Origin: Portulaca oleracea
Lineage: Eukaryota > Streptophyta > Magnoliopsida > Caryophyllales > Portulacaceae
Direction of reading: 5' to 3'
NCBI GenBank assembly: GCA_029582165.1
Contig: CM055874.1
Span: 47,901,269-47,965,268, forward strand
DNA length: 64,000 nt
Shown one piece after another: positions 20,640-30,333 of this stretch. Below the pieces are notes generated by a model. It did not search any database and was not told where the DNA came from. It saw only the letters and a program-made list of their open reading frames with translations. The stretch's first letter is position 1. The number at the start of each line of letters is the position of its first letter. Made by a program: the position numbers and the translations under genes.

Positions 20640-22180
20640 TGGTCCTTAGTCCTTCGTCTAGAACACCATCCAATGATCTAATTAAAATGGGGTATTTCGC
20701 AAAAAACTGGACAAACATAGAGTAGTCATAAGGAATACAACTATATTAGTACCAAAAGGCTACAACAAAAAAGAAGGAATCAACCATGAAGAAACATTTG
20801 CTCTTGTAGCTTGCTTGGAGGCCACTCGAATACAGTTGGCCTTTGCATCTGCAACGAGCACCAAACTATACCAGATGGACGTCAAAAGTGTGTTTCTGAA
20901 TGTGGACATCTCAATGAGAAAGTTTATGTGGAGCAACCTCCTGGATTCGAACTCCCATAAACCTCAAACTATGTTTACAAGCTAAAAAAGCCCTCCACGA
21001 CATCAAACAAGCACCAAGAGCCTCGTATGAAAGACTAAGCAAGTCCCTTCTTGACAATGACTTTAGAAAAGGTCACAGTTATTAAAATCCTAATCGTAAT
21101 ATATGATATCACGATTTTATTACCCGAAACCCAAAATCAGAGTTAGGATCCTGATTCTAACAACCTTGGAGGAGGTTTGATAGAAAAACCTTGGTTGTAA
21201 AAACCCAAGGTTAGGATTCTATTATCACTCAAATTTATGTTAATGACATTATATTTGGTGCTACAAACCCCCTTTTGGTAAAGGAATTCTTAATATTATG
21301 AGTAAAGAATTGGAAATGAGTCATGTAGGAGAAAAAAATTCTTTCAAGGACTACAAATAAAACAGAACAAAGACAAAGTTTTCTTGAATCAAAGCAAGTA
21401 TGTGAAGAAATTGCTATAAATTATCACTTTGAAAATCTCAAACAATCAGCAAGACCGATGTCCACAATTGTAAAACTGGACTTTGACCTTTTAGGTAAAT
21501 CTGTATCTAAAAAATTGTGTCGAGGTATGATCGGATCCTTTCTCAACTTAATAGTCAGCTGACCTGACCTGACGTTATGTTTAGTTTGTGCTTATGTGTT
21601 CGTTTCCAAAGCGCCCCCAAAGAAACTTACTTGTCTGCTATCAAGTGAATACTGATATATCTTGAAAGTACTAAGGACCTTGGACTATGATATGCTAGGA
21701 AAAACGACCTCAACTTAGTTGGATATACTGATGTAGACTTTACAAGATATAAAGTGGCCAGAAAAAGCACATATGAGGATGTCAAATTCTAGATTCCTAC
21801 TCATCTCCTGGCAGTCCAAGAAGCAAACATTAGTGGTATTTTCCATGGTAGAAGCTGAGTACGTTGATGCAAGAGCATGTTTTGCACAAATACTCTCATC
21901 GTGCAGCAAGTGAAGGGCTTCTATACAATACAAAAAGGTCCCTATCAAATGCGATAATTAGAGTGCAATCCAAACTACTAAAAATCTAGTCCATCACTCC
22001 TGGATGAAACATATTGAAGTACATCACCACTTCATTAGAGACCATGTCGAAAAAGATCACATTAATCTGGAATTCATCTCCATACAACTACAATTGGCTA
22101 ATATTTTCACTAAGCTCCTACTTGAAGATCAAATTTCCTTTATTTGAAGAGAGCTTGGAATGCTACATCCAGATACCAAA
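20640..22180 (+). pseudogene. Copia reverse transcriptase and RNase H remnant
   Basis: RT words in changing frames include CLEATRIQLAFAS (about 20810), LYQMDVKS, EKVYVEQPPGFE, VYKLKKALHDIKQAPRA and the catalytic box IYVNDIIFGATNP (about 21235), where the usual YVDD is YVND. RNase H words follow from 21718: GYTDVDFTRYKVARKST, and AHIEV/HHHF-like C-terminal sequence near 22010. The frame is interrupted by many stops and by a hAT-type MITE at 21074. Confidence 0.8.
21074..21168. mobile_element. Short hAT-type MITE inside the Copia RT
   Basis: It has the same ends as the element at 4120-4285 in the opposite orientation (CACAGTTATTAAAATC at the left, complement of CAAGGTTGTTAGAATC at the right), only 95 bp long. 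The flanks GAAAAGGT and GAGGAGGT agree at six of eight bases, as expected for an aged 8-bp duplication. It splits the RT between FRKG and the next conserved block. Confidence 0.75.
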
Positions 22181-22330
22181 ATTGAGGAGGAGCTCTTGAA
22201 CTTCACTACTCTTATTGAGGGGGATAGAACTCCACCTCGCTAAGGCCCTCAACATCTGGCACAAGGACTCTATGTCCTAAGTAAAAGTATTAGGGGGCCA
22301 GTCCAAGGACATTGATGCCATCATCGCTAT

Positions 22331-22958
22331 TCCTTGAACATGTCCCTCATAATAAGTCATGGCATATGAAGGGTTTGGTTGGTTAATTAATAACCATTCT
22401 AGATATCTTCTTTTTTTTAAAATTACTTTTACCATTTTCAACTTCTTTTTTTTCCCTTCTCTAAAATTGGTTTTTCCCTTATTTTTCTTTCTTTTTTACA
22501 AAAGAATCGTTGCAAATCTTCGGTTCCTCCCTTATTCCTTTTCAACCGCCTCTTTGTCCTTTCCATCTCATTCCTCTCTTCCCTTTTTTATTCTCTCCGT
22601 CCCTGACTAAATGGCATATCGCCTCCCCAACCTCTAATTACCCTCGGAAACTTATCCCGCTTTTACCCCCCCATTGACTATGTCACCCTCTATTTAACTT
22701 TCACCCTCCTTCCTATCGCTTTCACCCCCAACCCCACATTCTCCCCATCTATCTCCTACTTTCCTACTCTCTCATATTTCACTATGATGAAGAAGCAACT
22801 GTCTCACCCCTCTACCGCCTCTAGCATTGCCAAATGTTTCCACTCTTGTAATACCACCCCACCTCCAGAACCATCCAACTTAGCTACCTCCTACTTTGAG
22901 GACCTCATCCTTATCCCCAAACCCGCCCAACCCACTAACACTCAATAGGATGTCCGAC
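22331..22958 (+). other. Non-coding or env-like 3' region of the Copia element
   Basis: The stretch is very C/T-rich. From about 22782 a frame starting MMKKQLSHPSTASS runs about 55 codons before a stop, with a proline-rich composition. SIRE-like elements carry an extra ORF after pol, and this could be its remnant. That is position-based inference, not sequence recognition. Confidence 0.3.
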
Positions 22959-23630
22959 GATGTTTCCTAGAATCCTTACAAAAATAACAACTTCTAGAGC
23001 GTATTGGAAATGGTAGGAGACAAAGATTGATGATTGCTAGACTTGGTTCAACATCATCACACCCATAGAGATGAATGAATCTTGTGCAGAAATGGAGAAA
23101 ACTTGTAAATAACCCTGGAATTTTAATCAAAACAACATCAAAACAACTTAAATCACCTTGAATCACCAATGATATGAACTTGGGATAAAGCTAATCACCA
23201 CCCAAGAGTTGAACACCCCACCCTAATCTTGATAAAGAATGATCACCACAAGATCAATAAAGGAATTACTTAAAACACCACCAAATCAGGTAAAATTTGG
23301 ATGGAGTAATCAGCATTTGAACAGAGTTTGAGTTTCTCTAAAAAATACCTTTCATTAATCATCACAAGTTGATTTCTTACTTCCCAATGCCTGAGTTAAA
23401 TGGAAAAGGGGTTGGAGCCTTCGCCAAACAAGACATAACTCAAATCCAATGGTCTAAAACAACCCAAGACATTACAACCAATAACTATGATATACACATT
23501 ACAAATGAACAAGCTTAATGGGGTATTCAGTTGTACATTAGTGGGGGTAATTAAAGGGGTTATTACAAGGGAAACTTAGAGAACTCAAAAAAAGAGAGAA
23601 AACAAATTATCTTCATAATTTTGCAGATGG

Positions 23631-23908
23631 CACGATCGTGGGACTCTATGGGACGGCTGTGCAATCACTTGAAATCTCCCAAGTTGGCCGGAAACTCGAA
23701 AGCAACATGATCGTGAGGTGTGACGGCACGATCGTGCGAGACGTTCGGAAGGCGTTGCACGACCACGTAAAAGGAGTGCATGATCATGCTCCTGGGTGCC
23801 ACTACATGGTTTGTTTCTGATTTGGCACGGTCATGTGCTCCCATGGCACAATCGTGTGAGGTCCTCGGGAGGTCTAACATGATCGTGCGAAGGTTCAACT
23901 TGATTGTG
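23631..23908. repeat. Array of palindromic 10-bp words at 21/31-bp spacing
   Basis: Words of the CACGATCGTG type start at 23631, 23706, 23727, 23758, 23779, 23826, 23847, 23878 and 23899. Examples are CATGATCGTG, CACGATCGTG, CATGATCATG, CACAATCGTG. From 23706 on the spacings are 21, 31, 21, 47, 21, 31, 21 bp. The words at 23758 (CACGACCACG) and 23899 (CTTGATTGTG) are the weakest; a degenerate one (GACGGCTGTG) sits 21 bp after the first. Confidence 0.85.
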
Positions 23909-24272
23909 TCCTTGGGTTTTGATGTACTTCCGGGAAGAAAGGAAGCAACCAATGATGACCAAGTTACTAATCAAGCCAGCTGAGGCAATTTGCTTGGGAC
24001 TGACTAAGGACATTGATAGAATTCTAGAAAAGGATAGAGCTAACCTCTAAACTGGATACGGATACACCGTTAGGCAGAAAGTTAGGGCCTTTGAACTCTC
24101 CAATAGATACAGATACACCATTAAAAGAGAAGGGTTAAGACTCAACTTGAACACTATACCACTCTAATCGGCTTAGTTAGAGATAAGCAAGAGAGAATTT
24201 CGAGGGAAACATAAGGAGCTAAGCTCGGATCTTTCATAAACTTCAACTTATGTTTACAAGAAATAGGGGAGG

Positions 24273-24282
24273 CTATTTATAG
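24273..24282 (-). promoter_or_regulatory. TATA box of the chromovirus LTR
   Basis: The minus strand reads CCTATAAATAGCCTCC, followed about 25 bp later by TTGTAAACATAAG, a usual LTR promoter arrangement. Confidence 0.55.
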
Positions 24283-24771
24283 GTAACTTCTCTCGTCAAA
24301 ATATGCCTTAGTCATTAGGTACGATAAAGCATGCTTATCACTAAGGACCTTGGTTAATTACCAAGCATACATTAATTCAATAATTAAAACACTAAACTAG
24401 GCTGCTATTGGACCAACATTTAGCATTATTTACGAAATGACATGCTAGCTTGGTAGCCTATAGTTCAACTGCCTAGAAAAGTAATGATGGAAGCTTCTTT
24501 ACTGACTGAAACTTCCAAGGACGTTGATAGATTCTTCCATGCAGATGAGGACCTATTACGAACTAGCGAAAAACCTTTCAAAAGAGCCTCCCAGACTCAT
24601 GCAATACGGTAGACAAATTTGCGGCTTAAAACCTAGCATATTATGGAGGACGAAGGATTGACTGGATCAATCCTTGGAGGTTGATCCTGCTGGCTAGGCT
24701 TTGGAAGCATTGTGGCTGACCTCCTTGACTCTCGGGTTGATCATCTATAGATGGACCTCCATCATCCTCTC

Positions 24772-24993
24772 CTTGTTGAAAAACATTTGCCCTGAAATTC
24801 GTCAAAGGCTCATCTTTAAACTCAAGTCAGGCACATTGAATGTAGCTGAAACTCTATCTATAATCACCACATAAATCAACCTTGTAAGCATTATCATTAA
24901 TCTTCTCAAGGATCTCAAAAGAACCGTCTACCCTCGGCATCAACTTGTTCTTCCTCTTTGTTGGGAACCTCTCTTTCCTTAAGTGAACCCAAT
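24772..24993 (-). pseudogene. Chromovirus integrase C-terminus (truncated, frameshifted)
   Basis: The minus strand encodes [20 protein letters not shown], then [20 protein letters not shown], the well-known end of the integrase of chromoviruses (Reina/CRM-type). A frameshift follows near 24858. In the next frame come VSATFNVPDLS and FRANVFQQGEDDGG. Everything upstream in the gene (RT, RNase H, integrase core) is missing: the sequence changes character at about 24995. It is therefore a truncated relic. Confidence 0.85.
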
Positions 24994-25122
24994 GTTTACT
25001 CCGTATTTTGCATGTTTTTACCCCCTTCTTCTATGGCTTTTTGCTTGTTTTAAACAATTAAATTAGGACTATTGTTATGTTTTTACTCATTTTACAAGAT
25101 TAGTAGATTTTATTTCTTTTAA

Positions 25123-25123
<1 letters not shown>

Positions 25124-25164
<41 letters not shown>
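25124..25164. repeat. (TTA)n microsatellite
   Basis: ATT/TTA run of about 40 bp. Confidence 0.95.
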
Positions 25165-26029
25165 GAAGTTTAAGTAAAAATATTAAAATTGAAAATAAAA
25201 ATAAAACTAAACCTAAATCCACCCAAAACCTAAATCTACCCATCGCATTCTCCCTTGTCTTCTCTTCTACCTTTTCCAGCCCAATCTCCCTTCAGAACCC
25301 AACCCATCTCCAAACTTCTCAATACCCGCCGATGTATGTGCAACTTGAACTAATCAAAGTGCAAAGAGTTGGACAACACCAAATGCACCTCTAGACCTTG
25401 TTGATTAAACTTAAGCTTTCCCTAGGGATGGAAAACAAACAAGGAAATAAAGATAGGATTGTGTTTCTAACTGTTACAGACCACACCACAGTAAGAATAC
25501 ACAAGGGCAACACTCAACTCACACCAGAAGCTATATACCACACCATTTCAAGTGCAAAACAAGCTCTACTGTCACCTGCAAAGCTTGCCAAGGCTTAGTT
25601 ATAGTCAAGTAGAATTCGAGAGTTGTTAGATACTCATAAATAAGGAAAAGCAAAGCTCCACCAATTCAAAAACTCAGATGTGTTGAAATAGTTACAGAAG
25701 CTAAGCTAATATACAACAATCAAACAAGTTGTTGCTTGACTAAATCAAGCTAATGAGGTTCCTAATGATGAAGAAACCTCTAATAAACCTTCTTAATACA
25801 TAATTACATCATCATCAGGTGCATAGAACTAATTGTTGTGCGATATTGTTCAAATACAACCGAGTACTCAAGCAAACGTGGCACGGTGGTTGATGTCTTT
25901 GCTAGAAGATCTCTTAACCGATGATTGAACAATTCAATCGCAACCGTGATAGTTGGTCCCACAGAATCACACAAGCCAGTACCCTAAGGCAAAAGTATGT
26001 TAGAAAGAGGGTCAGATCAATAAGGGATT
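25165..26029. other. No gene recognised
   Basis: The frame 25398-25598 on the plus strand (66 codons) has unremarkable composition, no conserved motif I know and no splice partners. The rest is AT-rich with scattered short frames. Confidence 0.4.
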
Positions 26030-26071
26030 GAACCGGGAGGCTGAAATACCGCAAAATGGGGCAAAGGAGGA

Positions 26072-26220
26072 CACCACGGAGGTGGCAAGAGACACCACGG
26101 TCTGTGGTGCCCTGTCATCATCCCTGTTGGGGGTCACCACAGTCCGTCGTGCCCTCCTGGGTTGCTGTTTTGGTTCTGAACCTCACCATGGTCCGTGGTG
26201 GGGTATCACGGTCTGTGGTG
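26072..26220. repeat. Array of 17-bp palindromic words at about 21-bp steps
   Basis: Words of the CACCACGGTCTGTGGTG type start at 26093, 26135 (CACCACAGTCCGTCGTG), 26184 (CACCATGGTCCGTGGTG) and 26204 (TATCACGGTCTGTGGTG). A shortened one, CACCACGGAGGTGG, starts at 26072. Steps are 21, 42, 49 and 20 bp. A lone related word, CCACAGTCCGTGG, occurs at 30537. Confidence 0.8.
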
Positions 26221-26750
26221 ATGCCCAGGCGCGCGTCCCACATCGAAAATGAAACTTCATTTCCCGCCCTCCCTCCCCTACATAAAGGGGTTCCCCCCTT
26301 TGTTGGAAATTGTCTTTCCAATCCCAAGTGGCCATTTATAAAGGCGAGTCTCTATTTTGACCTTTAAGGGATACCAGAAAAAGCTTTCATTTGAGAGTTC
26401 CTGGTTTTTAGGGGTCTCGGGGTGATTCCCAGAAACCGCCCTAAAGGGGGAAGGACGGGCTGTGTTTGATACTGTCCAATATACTCTTTTGACCCCGGTT
26501 TGACCGGGGTTGAAACGGTCTAGCAGTCGTGCTGAAAGGTGCTGCGTGGACCTTTTGTGGAGGATTCCTATTTTGGAATCTTTTACTCCAAGTTTCTTTG
26601 ACACCGGCGCATTCAAGAGTATAAGGCGGACCGAGGCGTTTCTATTTGAGAGACCTGAGGTAATAACTAAACCCCTGCTATTTCGATATGCTATTTATTA
26701 TTTTGGGTTAGATTTGTTGAGATTAGGTGGGAACCCTAATAGTTAGGATT

Positions 26751-26806
26751 GCTTTTCGGCCCCTAATCGGGGTGGTCCCGATTAGGATCGGGCTTTTCGG
26801 CCCCTA
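26751..26806. repeat. Hairpin with flanking direct repeats
   Basis: CCTAATCGGG (26762-26771) and CCCGATTAGG (26777-26786) form a perfect 10-bp stem with a five-base loop. The word GCTTTTCGGCCCCTAA occurs on both sides (26751 and 26791). It may be a transcript-end or packaging structure of the LTR-like stretch; function unknown. Confidence 0.7.
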
Positions 26807-26940
26807 AACAAGAAACCAAGTAACCGTATGTTCTGGTGTCTGCTTTGATATGTAATTTGTTTCATTACGTGTATTGCCTTTCCTCTGTCTTCGTTCACAC
26901 ATCATAATTATGACTGCTAAATGTGTTTCTTGCCTTTAAG

Positions 26941-27569
26941 CTCCTTGCATGGGAGGAAAAATGTTGGCTGTTTCTGGATGGTTATGGAAGAAATAACGGG
27001 CAACATTCTCTTTCCGAGCTTTACTGTTGGCATCAATATGGTTATTTGCACAATTCAGTCACGGTAAGCAAACCCTGCTGTTATTTGTTAAATGCATGTG
27101 AGCAGATGCCATCTCTGTAAGTGTATGGTTTGGGTGTTATTTGCTTTTGCTAAAGCAAATCAATGTGGAATATGGTACCTTTTATGTATGAATTTTATTG
27201 TTTACCTATGTGAAGTTTTCTTACATTCATTTTACAAATACCCCTCTCTCCAACAAAAAAAAAAATTTAAAAAAAAAGGAAAGCCAACATGATAATGATA
27301 TCCAGTGCTTCCCTAACCACGGCCTGACAATTTATCATCAGTTTCCATATTTTTAATTTATTTGTTTACTTTCTCCTAATTTCTCTTTGGTGTTTTGCTG
27401 AAGACCTTTCAATTTATGGGTTATTCATCTAATCTTTGGGTTATTCAGTTAAATTTTACTGCCCATTAAGTCCAGTGCATTCAAATTGTTTGATATCTTT
27501 TTTGTTTCAACTTTTAATTTTGCAGCTGCAACTCAGCTGAAATCCAGCCCCAAATTCAGCAACATCGAG
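26941..27569 (+). pseudogene. Unrecognised captured exon pair
   Basis: Block 1 (26941-27063, 123 bp) lies between acceptor TTGCCTTTAAG and donor ACG|GTAAGC. Block 2 (27526-27569, 44 bp) lies between acceptor TTTTAATTTTGCAG and donor CGAG|GTAAGC. Both have excellent splice signals. One frame runs open through both blocks (words MVMEEITGNILFPSF and NMVICTIQS), another through block 1 alone. I cannot assign a gene. The context suggests another Helitron-captured fragment. Confidence 0.4.
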
Positions 27570-27732
27570 GTAAGCGTCATTTTGGTTGATATTTATTTTC
27601 CTTTCTAAGTTGTTATACTTAATATCCAATTTTGTTGATTGTTTGTTGAGTAATCATACATGGGATTGCAAGGGATATTCTCAGAATTGTTGCAACTTCT
27701 AAAGTTAGTTTTTTTCGTCATTTGATTTGATT

Positions 27733-27735
<3 letters not shown>

Positions 27736-27777
<42 letters not shown>

Positions 27778-28290
27778 AAATTGGATTCTAATAATCCATA
27801 CTTTTACAAATTGGATGGCAATAATCCCTACTTTCAATTTGTATTTTGGTGGTCCAAAAAAAAATTGTATTTTAGTGGTACCAAATTCATCATCACATTC
27901 TTTTTATTTTTTTCATGCCTACCCCATATTGTTTTTGTTTTTTTCGTTCCTGCCCCCAGATAGGTAATGAAGTGTAGTTACTAAAACATTTTTTAAACTA
28001 TTTTTTTGAAATTCTGAGCAACTATTATGATTTTTTAAAAGGAATAAAATTGAAAAAAATTGGGAGAAATGCTGTAAATTCATTAAAAATCGTGGTAAAG
28101 TATTATACAAAGTTTTGAATCAAATGCAACACAAAATCTATGATATTTAGGGTATACTCTCAATTAGCAATACAATTTTTTTTTTTGGACCACTAGAATA
28201 CAAATTGAAAATAGGGATTATTGTCATCCAATTTGCAACAGTAGGGATTATTAGAATCCAATTTCCCTATATATATATATATATATATAT

Positions 28291-28347
<57 letters not shown>
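27736..28347. repeat. (TA)n microsatellite split by a TIR element, then (CA)n
   Basis: TA runs at about 27736-27774 and 28268-28347 are separated by the element at 27775-28267. The right-hand run contains a stray CCC and ends in a CA run (to about 28368). Confidence 0.9.
27775..28267. mobile_element. Mutator-like long-TIR element in a TA microsatellite
   Basis: Both ends start GGGAAATTGGATTCTAATAA and pair over about 70 bp, each arm also containing ATTGGATGNCAATAATCCCT. The flanks are TATATATAT on both sides, compatible with a 9-bp duplication but not provable in a TA run. The interior is non-coding. It shares GGGAAATTGGA ends with the element at 13197-13593. Confidence 0.8.
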
Positions 28348-28367
<20 letters not shown>

Positions 28368-28740
28368 GAGTCTAAATATGATCTTAGGTATATATACCAC
28401 ATCAGACTAATGTAGCTATCCATATATTCACAATAAACTTAAAAAATGAAACCAAAGGATATGTAAAAGTGGGTTCACATATATGTGTGTTTGACAGTGG
28501 GATAAGTGTAAATTGTGTACTGATGTAACTGCATCACATATATATTATTAATATAGCCGCAATGTTGTTCTGAAGAAAACAGATCAGAAAGTGAAGGTTT
28601 GTTCTAGGACAAAATGGGTGTTTAATCACCTGGTAAACAATCACAATGGCAAGTGTGTTCTAGAATTCGGGATTCATTTTGTCACAGAATTTCACAAAAG
28701 CTGAAAAGCAAAGGAATTTCATGTTTTTTACCCCTAGAAC

Positions 28741-29107
28741 CTAATCAACCACCCCAGTTCCAAAGATGCTGGCAATGTAGTCATACGTGACAAACAAATT
28801 GTCAATTGTATCATGTAGCAAGCCAGCAACAACTGTCGAATTCACTCCAATGGTTGCTAGCAGTATTGCAATTTCTACACAGTGCTGCAAATAAGGATGT
28901 CCGCTTGCTCTCACCTACACAAGTGCACCAAAATACAAGCTTCACAACATAATTTAACTAACACTCTATTCAATTTCTCTGGTTTATTTTCAGAATGCAA
29001 TAGCAAATGGCAAATAATATGTTCACTATCTAAGCCATTACCTGCCTTCTGTGAGCCTTTTCAACCTTATAAAAAGCCTTGACCACATCTTTATAGAAAA
29101 TCCTATG
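28741..29107 (-). pseudogene. RSH (RelA/SpoT homologue) HD-domain gene fragment
   Basis: Two exon pieces are on the minus strand. The first ends at 29042 and reads DVVKAFYKVEKAHRRQ before donor CAG|GTAATG. The second (28914-28741) follows acceptor TGTGTAG and reads [20 protein letters not shown], then [16 protein letters not shown] and [13 protein letters not shown], then a stop. This is the HD (ppGpp hydrolase) region of plant plastid RSH2/RSH3-type proteins. The HD pair is present in LLHDT. Everything before and after is missing, so it cannot work as an enzyme. It lies inside the Helitron, opposite in orientation to the PP2C piece. Confidence 0.85.
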
Positions 29108-29109
29108 CC

Positions 29110-29900
29110 TTGATGTCTACTCCATGTTTTCCCTAATACCACCACACAAACTTCCATCCAAGCTTACATAATTAGCGTTTTCATTAGCTACAACAAATTG
29201 AGGAAAATAGGGTGATAATATTTCCTCAAATTATCACCAGCATCATAAGTTTCAATCTCAGGGAGTAGTGTAAGTTTTTGGGGGATACTGAAGTGTGTTG
29301 AAGTAGCAATGATTGAACATGTGACGGGAAACAGGGAGGATGAGGCATTTTACTTTCACAAATGTTTTGGAAACCACGAAGGACGTGGCTGTGAACGGGG
29401 CACGCTAAAGGATGCGGGCCCACTGGCAATGTGTCTAAGAGCAATAAATGGGAAACTTTTGCATACTTCTTCCCTACAACCTCGTGGTAGCCCTAGGTTA
29501 TTATTTGTTGTTGCCTGTTGGATCTTTCTTGCCTTGCTCTTGTCTGCGGGGCAGATCTGTAAAAACTAAGTTTCCTTCCCTATCTGCTAATGTGAAGTTC
29601 AAGTGTCTTATTGGTGGCGCAGTTGGACTAGCCAATATAGGCCTGGTTTTCAGGTTGAATTTCTTTATATTCTGTATTTTTTTTTTCCTGAAGGTTTGAT
29701 AGCTGTCTTGTTGTATAATTATCTGCCGTAATCAGAATATGGGTTAAAAAAAAGGTGATCTGTGTCCTTTCAAAAAGCCTATCTAAAACTTTTGGTAAAC
29801 ATTTTATTGTTTTCCGTTCACGCCATGTTTCCTAGCTTATGTTGCAATCCTAGGCTTTATGACTTTCCGTGGATAGCGATTTGACAACTATGTCGCATTT
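29110..29900. other. Unassigned DNA inside the Helitron
   Basis: Frames at 29309-29569 and 29448-29699 (plus) and 29226-29444 (minus) overlap. They may include upstream RSH exons or another captured piece, but I see no motif that decides it. Confidence 0.35.
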
Positions 29901-30009
29901 TTATGAAAGAATCGCAAATTGTGTTGCAATGTCTACTAGCATGCAAATGGTCCGAATCGAGGTTGATCCAAAGCTTATTTGGGGAATGTTTAACTTGTTG
30001 GTGATCCAG

Positions 30010-30302
30010 GGGATCGATATTTGAAGCCATGGATCATACCAGACCCAGAGATGAAGATTGTTCAACAGGCAGAAGGTGATTATTGCTTGATTCTTGCGAG
30101 TGACGGTTTGTGGATGTCTGTCAAATGAAGAAGCTTGCGATCCCCGTGGCATAAGAAGAACAGGACAAGTATCCCTTCTTACGACCGTGGCCATTCGTTG
30201 ATCCAAAGATCTCGGCATTGTTGATTACCTCTCTAAACTTGCTCTTCAAAAAGGAAGCAAAGACAACATTACTGTCATTGTGGTTGACTTCAAAACTTTC
30301 TA
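30010..30302 (+). pseudogene. PP2C protein phosphatase gene fragment
   Basis: After an acceptor-like TGGTGATCCAG the plus strand reads DRYLKPWIIPDPEMKIV, then GDYCLILASDGLW, followed by frame damage. It recovers as VDYLSKLALQKGSKDNITVI and ends VVDFKTF-stop exactly at the Helitron end. These are the C-terminal motifs of plant PP2C phosphatases, including the metal-binding ASDGLW and SKDNITV blocks. They resemble clade A (ABI1/HAI-type) most. It is a captured 3' piece of a gene, with a stop after DGLWMSVK, so it is not functional. Confidence 0.85.
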
Positions 30303-30333
30303 GCCCGTGCCTTGCACGGGCATCTGCTACTAG
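30303..30333 (+). mobile_element. Helitron 3' terminus (hairpin plus CTAG)
   Basis: An 8-bp perfect stem GCCCGTGC/GCACGGGC with loop CTT is followed eight bases later by CTAG and the target T. It matches the classic rolling-circle terminator layout. Confidence 0.85.

Larger units (their letters stand above)
16195..22330 (+). mobile_element. Decayed SIRE-like Ty1/Copia retrotransposon
   Basis: The order is LTR-like leader, PBS-like site at 17118-17129 (TGGTATAAGAGC, close to the initiator-Met PBS), gag with zinc knuckle, protease, GAG-pre-integrase, integrase, RT and RNase H, all on the plus strand and full of stops and frameshifts. The order protease-integrase-RT-RNase H is diagnostic for Copia. 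The LTR ends in CCTCTAGGGTTCTTTTA just before the PBS; its 5' limit near 16200 is not fixed. A G-rich stretch ATTAGGGGGCC at about 22288 could be the polypurine tract. A matching 3' LTR was not found. Confidence 0.75.
22959..24771 (-). mobile_element. 3' region and LTR-like DNA of a chromovirus (Ty3/Gypsy)
   Basis: On the minus strand this follows directly after the integrase end at 24772. It contains an LTR-type promoter (TATA at 24273-24282) and transcribed-leader-like sequence after it. Further downstream is the phased palindrome array at 23631-23908. No open frame is convincing. LTR limits could not be fixed because no second copy is present. Confidence 0.5.
26030..26830 (+). mobile_element. 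LTR-like stretch with palindrome array, TATA and terminal hairpin
   Basis: The base composition is clearly richer in GC than its surroundings. A palindrome array (26072-26220) is followed by a TATA-like word (CTACATAAAGGGG at about 26278), a T/C-rich leader and a strong hairpin at 26762-26786. The same order (array, promoter, leader) is seen in the chromovirus stretch. I infer an LTR; no partner LTR or target duplication was found. Confidence 0.4.
26930..30333 (+). mobile_element. Helitron with captured host-gene pieces (5' end not located)
   Basis: The 3' terminus is canonical: hairpin GCCCGTGC-CTT-GCACGGGC (30303-30321), a short spacer, then CTAG followed by T (30330-30334). Upstream lie exon-like fragments of at least three unrelated genes in both orientations, with introns retained: an unrecognised gene, RSH and PP2C. 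That is the usual content of gene-capturing Helitrons. The 5' TC terminus was not identified, so the start given is only where the first captured exon is seen. No Rep/helicase sequence is present, so it is non-autonomous. Confidence 0.65.

Noticed and set aside
23631..23908. CRISPR-like array
   Set aside because: The repeated words are only about 10 bp, palindromic and variable, in a plant LTR context. Spacer and repeat lengths do not fit CRISPR.
27727..28423. ORFs with Ile-Tyr repeats
   Set aside because: They are translations of TA and CA microsatellites and of the TIR element ends.
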